Source: an uncultured Clostridia bacterium (GTDB lineage: Bacteria > Bacillota > Clostridia > Christensenellales > Borkfalkiaceae). From it: a stretch of DNA of 36,104 nucleotides. How positions within the stretch are numbered: position 1 is the first letter of the stretch; each line of letters opens with the position of its first letter. Where the stretch lies: NCBI GenBank assembly GCA_947587085.1, contig CANPXX010000011.1, positions 1-36,104 of the forward strand, given 5' to 3'. Of this stretch, positions 32,155 to 36,104 are shown piece by piece. The notes under the pieces are model-generated. The model ran no database searches. It was not told where the DNA came from and saw nothing but the letters and a program-made list of their open reading frames with translations. A program made the position numbers and the translations under genes.

Positions 32155-32182
32155 TTTAATCGGCGGCATACCGCGGTATAAT
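32155..32182 (+). promoter_or_regulatory. clpB promoter with a palindrome over the -10
   Basis: TTTAAT (32155-32160), 16 bp and TATAAT (32177-32182). The perfect palindrome ATACCGCGGTAT (32168-32179) overlaps the -10 box, an operator-like position. Neither a CIRCE element (HrcA) nor a CtsR heptad repeat is seen. Confidence 0.55.
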
Positions 32183-32211
32183 AAAGGGGAACGAAGAAAG
32201 GGGGTACGCAT

Positions 32212-34788
32212 ATGGACGCACAGAATTTCACACAGAGATCGATTCAGGCGATCCGCGACGCGCAGACGGCGGCGGTGGAGCGCGGGAACAGCGAACTTAC
32301 GGCGCTTCATCTCGGATGGGCGCTCTTGGAGCGGGACGGGCTCGTCTATCGCGTCGTCGCCCGTTCGGGCGCGGACGCGGAGGGGCTCGCCAAAGCGATG
32401 GGCGAAGAGCTCGACCGTCTGCCCCGAGTCTCAGGCGCTTCCGCGGGAAACGTCTATCCCACGGCGGCGTTCCAGCGCACGCTCTCGGAGGCGGAGAAGC
32501 TCGCCGCGGGCATGAAGGACGAATACATCTCCGTCGAACATCTCTTCCTCTGTCTCCTCGATCGGGACGAGGGAAGGTTGAAGGAGACGTTCGCCCGCTT
32601 CGGCGTCACCAAGGAGCGCTTTTTGAAGGGACTGAAAGAGGTCCGCGGCAACCAGAACGTGACGAGCGACAACCCCGAGGAGACCTACGAGGCGCTCGAA
32701 AAGTACGGCACCGACCTCACCAAGCGCGCGCGGGAGCACAAATTGGAGCCCGTGATCGGGCGGGACGAGGAGATCCGCAACGTCATCCGCATCCTCTCGC
32801 GCAAGACGAAGAACAACCCCGTGCTCATCGGCGAGCCGGGGGTGGGCAAGACGGCGATCGCCGAGGGGCTCGCCCAGCGCATCGAGAAGGGAGACGTGCC
32901 AGAGGGGCTCAAAAACAAGACGCTCTTCGCGCTCGACATGGGTGCGCTCATCGCGGGGGCGAAGTACCGCGGGGAGTTCGAGGAGCGGCTCAAAGCGGTC
33001 TTGCAGGAGGTGACGAAGTCCAACGGCGGCGTGCTCCTCTTCATCGACGAGCTCCACACGGTGGTCGGCGCGGGCAAGACGGAGGGCGCGATGGACGCGG
33101 GCAACCTCTTGAAGCCCCTCCTCGCCCGCGGCGAACTGCACTGTATCGGCGCCACCACCCTCGACGAATACAGGAAGTATATCGAGAAGGACGCGGCGCT
33201 CGAACGCAGGTTCCAGCCCGTGCTCGTGGGGGAGCCGACGGTGGAGGACACCATCTCCATCCTGCGGGGGCTCAAAGAGCGCTTCGAGATCTTCCACGGC
33301 GTGCGCATCCACGACGACGCGCTCGTCGCGGCGGCGACGCTCTCCAACCGCTACATCACCGATCGCTTCCTGCCCGACAAGGCGATCGACCTCGTGGACG
33401 AGGCGGCGGCGATGATCCGCACGGAGATCGACTCCATGCCCGCCGAAATGGACGCGCTGCACCGCAAGATCGTCCAGCTCGAGGTGGAGGAGAACGCCCT
33501 CGCCAAGGAACAGGACCAGATCTCGCAGGCGCGCCTCGAAGCGCTCAGACGGGAGCTGGCGGACCACAAGACCGCCTTCGACGCCATGAAGGCGAAGTGG
33601 GAGGACGAGAAGCGCTCCATCCGTTCCGAAAAAGATCTGATGGAGCAGATCGAACGGGTGAACGGCGAGATCGATTCGGCGATGAATCACGGCGACCTCG
33701 AAACGGCGTCCCGCCTGCGCTACGGCGATCTTCCCGCCCTCCAAAAAAAGCTCGAGGCGGCGAAGGCGAGCGTGAGCGGGAGGGAGAACGCGCTTCTGCA
33801 AGACGAGGTCACCGAGGAGGAGATCCATAAGATCGTCGCCCGCTGGACGGGGATTCCCGTCGCGCGGCTCAAAGAGGGGGAGCGGGAGAAAATTTTGCGC
33901 CTCGAAGAGGAGCTCCACCGCCGCGTGGTGGGGCAGGACGAGGCGGTGCGCAAGGTCTCCGAGGCGATTCTGCGCGCGCGGGCGGGAATCTCCGACCCCA
34001 ACCGTCCCATCGGCTCCTTCCTCTTTCTCGGTCCCACGGGCGTGGGCAAGACGGAGCTCGCCAAGTCGCTCGCGGAAAATCTCTTCGACGACGAGAAGAA
34101 CATCGTGCGCATCGACATGAGCGAGTACATGGAGAAGTTCTCCGTCTCGCGGCTCGTGGGCGCCCCTCCCGGATATGTGGGCTATGAGGAGGGCGGCACG
34201 CTCACCGAGGCGGTGCGCCGCCGTCCGTACTCCATCGTGCTCTTCGACGAGGTGGAGAAGGCACACCCCGACGTGTTCAACATCCTGTTGCAGATCTTGG
34301 ACGACGGCAGGGTGACCGATTCGCAGGGCAGAACGGTGGACTTCAAAAATACCGTCATCATCCTCACCTCCAATCTCGGCTCCGAACTCATCGCGGAGGG
34401 GATAGAGGGGGGAGAGATCTCCGAGGAGGCGCGCAGGGGCGTGCAGGCGGTGCTCAAAAAGAGCTTCCGCCCCGAATTCTTGAACCGCCTCGACGAGATC
34501 ATCCTCTTCAAACCGCTCGAACGGGAGGAGATCGATAAGATCGTGGATCTGCTCGTCGAGCGCCTTGCGGAGCGCATGAAGCCGCTCGAACTGGAGGTGA
34601 CGGCGCGGGCACGGGCATTCATTTCGGACAACGGCTACGACAGCGTGTACGGCGCCCGCCCGCTCAAACGCTTCTTGCAGTCGCGCGCGGAGACGCTGCT
34701 CGCGCGCTATATCGTGAAGAACGACCCCGCGCCCGGTACGCACATCGTCCTCGACGCGAACGCAGACGGGCTCGTCCTGTCGGAATGA
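32212..34788 (+). CDS. clpB: ATP-dependent chaperone ClpB
   Basis: Hsp100 disaggregase that acts with DnaK; 858 residues, standard size. The order is: Clp_N repeats (1-145); AAA1 with Walker A GEPGVGKT (about 207-214) and [14 protein letters not shown]; a full-length coiled-coil M domain (about 395-525), which separates ClpB from ClpC/ClpA; AAA2 with GPTGVGKTE (about 608-616) and [10 protein letters not shown]; and the C-terminal D2-small domain. No ClpP-docking IGF loop is expected in ClpB and none is evident. It stands alone with its own promoter; GAAAGGGGG precedes the ATG. Confidence 0.96.
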   Translation: MDAQNFTQRSIQAIRDAQTAAVERGNSELTALHLGWALLERDGLVYRVVARSGADAEGLAKAMGEELDRLPRVSGASAGNVYPTAAFQRTLSEAEKLAAGMKDEYISVEHLFLCLLDRDEGRLKETFARFGVTKERFLKGLKEVRGNQNVTSDNPEETYEALEKYGTDLTKRAREHKLEPVIGRDEEIRNVIRILSRKTKNNPVLIGEPGVGKTAIAEGLAQRIEKGDVPEGLKNKTLFALDMGALIAGAKYRGEFEERLKAVLQEVTKSNGGVLLFIDELHTVVGAGKTEGAMDAGNLLKPLLARGELHCIGATTLDEYRKYIEKDAALERRFQPVLVGEPTVEDTISILRGLKERFEIFHGVRIHDDALVAAATLSNRYITDRFLPDKAIDLVDEAAAMIRTEIDSMPAEMDALHRKIVQLEVEENALAKEQDQISQARLEALRRELADHKTAFDAMKAKWEDEKRSIRSEKDLMEQIERVNGEIDSAMNHGDLETASRLRYGDLPALQKKLEAAKASVSGRENALLQDEVTEEEIHKIVARWTGIPVARLKEGEREKILRLEEELHRRVVGQDEAVRKVSEAILRARAGISDPNRPIGSFLFLGPTGVGKTELAKSLAENLFDDEKNIVRIDMSEYMEKFSVSRLVGAPPGYVGYEEGGTLTEAVRRRPYSIVLFDEVEKAHPDVFNILLQILDDGRVTDSQGRTVDFKNTVIILTSNLGSELIAEGIEGGEISEEARRGVQAVLKKSFRPEFLNRLDEIILFKPLEREEIDKIVDLLVERLAERMKPLELEVTARARAFISDNGYDSVYGARPLKRFLQSRAETLLARYIVKNDPAPGTHIVLDANADGLVLSE

Positions 34789-34823
34789 GGGGACGGACAC
34801 ACCAACAGAAAGCCGATACGACG

Positions 34824-34853
34824 GCGCGCCGCAACTTGCTTTGCGGCGCGCTT
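34824..34853 (+). terminator. clpB terminator
   Basis: GCGCGCCGCAA (34824-34834), loop CTTGCT, TTGCGGCGCGC (34841-34851), then TTGTC. Confidence 0.75.
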
Positions 34854-34905
34854 GTCATAATAGGTCCATGCCCAAATGCCGAATACCGAATGGTTTTCCG
34901 ACCGC

Positions 34906-34934
34906 TTGATTTTCATGTTGGTTTATGGTATAAT
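34906..34934 (+). promoter_or_regulatory. Promoter of the lipoprotein gene
   Basis: TTGATT (34906-34911), 17 bp, TATAAT (34929-34934), within an AT-rich stretch. Confidence 0.7.
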
Positions 34935-35010
34935 GAAGTCATTAAACAGGAATTTCGCGGAGAAGTGAGAAAATTATCACGTTCAAACGTTATATAAGTA
35001 GGAGGTTTTT

Positions 35011-35451
35011 ATGAAAAAAGTTCTTTCTGTTATCGCTTCCGTTGTTTTGGGCTGTATTTTTCTTGCGACTTTTGCGGGCTGTTCGGATAAAATTTCGTCA
35101 ATTACGGATATAGAGCGTTTTACCGATATGCAAAGCGGAGCGGACAAAATCGACGTTGCGTTTGATAATGGCACACAAGAGGGCTTTTCATTTACGATAA
35201 CAAATGAAGAGGAAATTGCCGAAATTATGCGTATCATTTTCAATACTCCGATTTCCTACGGCGGCAAATGGAGCGAAATTCCGCCTATGGGAAATACCAA
35301 CCTCACCATTTATCAAGGTGAAAAGACTTATACGCTCGGTCACCGTTTTATTTTCGAGGGCGAAAACTATTATTCCTTCCAAACAAGTGAACTTGCGGAA
35401 AAAATCACTGCACTTGCCACGGAAACGGGAACATTTGAAAATGCGGAATAA
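35011..35451 (+). CDS. Small lipoprotein of unknown function
   Basis: 146 residues with a lipoprotein signal: basic start MKKVL, hydrophobic core, lipobox TFAGC with C24. The mature part is mildly acidic (ITNEEEIAEIMRIIFNTPI, GNTNLTIYQGEKTYTLGHRF, NYYSFQTSELAEKI) and predicted alpha/beta; I do not recognise the family. TAGGAGG (35000-35006) is a strong ribosome binding site. Codons are clearly more AT-rich than in the rest of the window (many AAA, TTT, GAA), which suggests acquisition from another source. Confidence 0.8.
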   Translation: MKKVLSVIASVVLGCIFLATFAGCSDKISSITDIERFTDMQSGADKIDVAFDNGTQEGFSFTITNEEEIAEIMRIIFNTPISYGGKWSEIPPMGNTNLTIYQGEKTYTLGHRFIFEGENYYSFQTSELAEKITALATETGTFENAE

Positions 35452-35486
35452 AGCGATTCCATTTTAATTTCACGAAGTGGTGAAAG

Positions 35487-35512
35487 GCGAGGACTGTTTG
35501 TCCTCGCTTTTT
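35487..35512 (+). terminator. Lipoprotein terminator
   Basis: GCGAGGAC (35487-35494), loop TGTTT, GTCCTCGC (35500-35507), then T5 (35508-35512). Confidence 0.95.
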
Positions 35513-35755
35513 GCATAGAAAAATGGAACGCAAGTCTGTTCAACTTACGTCCCTCTTGGCGCAGAGAAGAGGATTCGCGCCTTGGGCGGCGCGCACGGTT
35601 GACAGCTCACCGAGCTGTCAAGTCGGCGGGCAGGGACCCGCGCGACCTGCGCCGTTCCCCCGCGTGAAAGGGCAGGGGAACGGCTTGCCTCCCCTCGACC
35701 CCCTTCTCGCGCAACACATATGAAAAAGCGGAGGACGTGTGTCCCCCGCTCTTTC
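35513..35755. other. Hairpin-rich stretch without a convincing gene
   Basis: No reading frame here has a ribosome binding site or recognisable product. It holds strong inverted repeats: TTGACAGCTC-ACC-GAGCTGTCAA (35599-35621), GCCGTTCCCC (35651-35660) with GGGGAACGGC (35675-35684), and a GCGG-A-GGAC / GTCC-C-CCGC terminator-like stem (about 35727-35750) that resembles the lipoprotein terminator. It looks like a structured intergenic repeat element or debris of a module that once matched the preceding gene unit. Confidence 0.4.
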
Positions 35756-35920
35756 ATGGCGCGCCAAGAGCAATCGCGTTTGAACCAAGCGGAGAATGTA
35801 TTGAAGTATATCTTCGTCAATGGTATTGCGGGCGTGATTGCACAAAGGCAATACGAGCCGAGAAGTTATGCGAACAATTACAATGTTCACGGAGCGGACG
35901 GCAAGTTTGCCAAAGCGTAA
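35756..35920 (+). CDS. Possible 54-residue protein or gene remnant
   Basis: Frame from ATG 35756 (MARQEQSRLNQAENVLKYIF...) to TAA 35920, ending NNYNVHGADGKFAKA, followed 6 nt later by an intrinsic terminator. The terminator suggests that a plus-strand gene really ends here. There is no clear ribosome binding site, and the composition is AT-richer than the upstream hairpin region. It could be the 3' end of a truncated gene. A second plus-strand frame over the same bases (Cys-rich, IEVYLRQWYCGRDC) is also open, so the correct frame is uncertain. Not recognised. Confidence 0.3.
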   Translation: MARQEQSRLNQAENVLKYIFVNGIAGVIAQRQYEPRSYANNYNVHGADGKFAKA

Positions 35921-35926
35921 CAACGC

Positions 35927-35966
35927 GAAAAAGAGTATCGGAAACCCCGTTACTCTTTTTCTTTTC
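35927..35966 (+). terminator. Terminator downstream of the small frame
   Basis: GAAAAAGAGTA (35927-35937) pairs with TACTCTTTTTC (35951-35961), with an inner CGG/CCG, and the T-rich tail continues to 35965. The A/T symmetry means it could work on both strands. Confidence 0.75.
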
Positions 35967-36028
35967 CCCACCCAAGCCCACCCACGGGCTAATCTTTTTT
36001 TATTTTATCGTCAATGATTGCGCCTAAA

Positions 36029-36103
36029 AGTGTTACAGTGTTACAGGGTGGCGTGGTAATACTAACGCCACCGACACACGGGCGGCTGTCGCCGCCCGTG
36101 TGT
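36029..36103. repeat. Repeat and hairpins at the right edge
   Basis: A direct repeat AGTGTTACAGTGTTACAG (36029-36046) is followed by GGTGGCGT...ACGCCACC (36047-36054 / 36065-36072) and a perfect 13-bp hairpin, ACACACGGGCGGC-TGTC-GCCGCCCGTGTGT (36074-36103), cut off before any T-run. The last is probably a terminator for a gene on one side of the edge. No gene is seen from 35967 to the end. Confidence 0.6.
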
Positions 36104-36104
36104 G

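Noticed and set aside
35011-35451. Reading the AT-rich lipoprotein as part of a prophage or toxin-antitoxin unit
   Set aside because: No integrase, attachment repeat or partner gene is visible; only a signal peptide and lipobox can be supported.
36029-36103. Direct repeat plus hairpins as an attachment site or replication iterons
   Set aside because: Only two short repeat units, no recombinase or initiator gene in view, and the sequence is cut by the window edge.

Overview
The window is a gene-dense stretch of about 36 kb with high GC outside the regulatory gaps. It looks chromosomal and comes from a Gram-positive, Firmicutes/Clostridia-type bacterium. Evidence for this is the set of neighbourhoods rlmN-rpe-thiN-spoVM-rpmB-yloU-fakA-recG and ftsK-rimO-pgsA-cinA-recA, a Spo0A DNA-binding domain, a four-cysteine L28, ABC-F, PadR-HAAS and FeoA-FeoA-FeoB modules, and strong sigma-A-type promoters that nearly all have 17-bp spacers. 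I cannot name the genus; an uncultured, GC-rich gut clostridial lineage would fit.

Layout. Positions 1-2915 hold a tightly overlapping run (4-nt ATGA overlaps throughout): the rlmN 3' part, rpe, thiN, a 21-codon spoVM-like micro-gene and an M19 dipeptidase. At 2912-3093 a consensus promoter feeds a structured leader that ends in an intrinsic terminator, upstream of a membrane protein of unknown function (3151-4569). rpmB is divergent from yloU-fakA-recG (4634-9134). A cytosolic S41 peptidase and the tmRNA gene ssrA lie on the minus strand (9217-11057). Then come an ABC-F ATPase, a CPA2-type antiporter with an MgtC-like protein, a Spo0A homologue with a degenerate receiver, and the ftsK-rimO-pgsA-cinA-recA-nadE-bgl series (16415-26968). 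PadR with a HAAS/DUF4097 membrane protein (27146-28827), the feoA-feoA-feoB-FeoB-associated operon (29094-32077) and clpB (32212-34788) follow. The last 1.2 kb carries an AT-richer lipoprotein gene and a hairpin-rich, gene-poor tail.

How the genes work together. Most are housekeeping: translation and rRNA/ribosome modification (rlmN, rpmB, rimO, tmRNA, ABC-F), DNA repair and chromosome movement (recG, recA, ftsK), lipid and cofactor synthesis (pgsA, fakA, thiN, nadE), iron uptake (feo) and protein disaggregation (clpB).

The most notable points are: (1) a likely SpoVM peptide gene at the syntenic position after thiN; (2) a Spo0A whose receiver has lost the phospho-acceptor Asp and the acidic pair; (3) three palindromic or near-palindromic operator-like sites spaced exactly 21 bp apart upstream of that spo0A; (4) a tmRNA encoding an unusually long, arginine-rich tag; (5) an unidentified attenuator-like leader RNA or small RNA; and (6) identical inverted repeats flanking the feo promoter.
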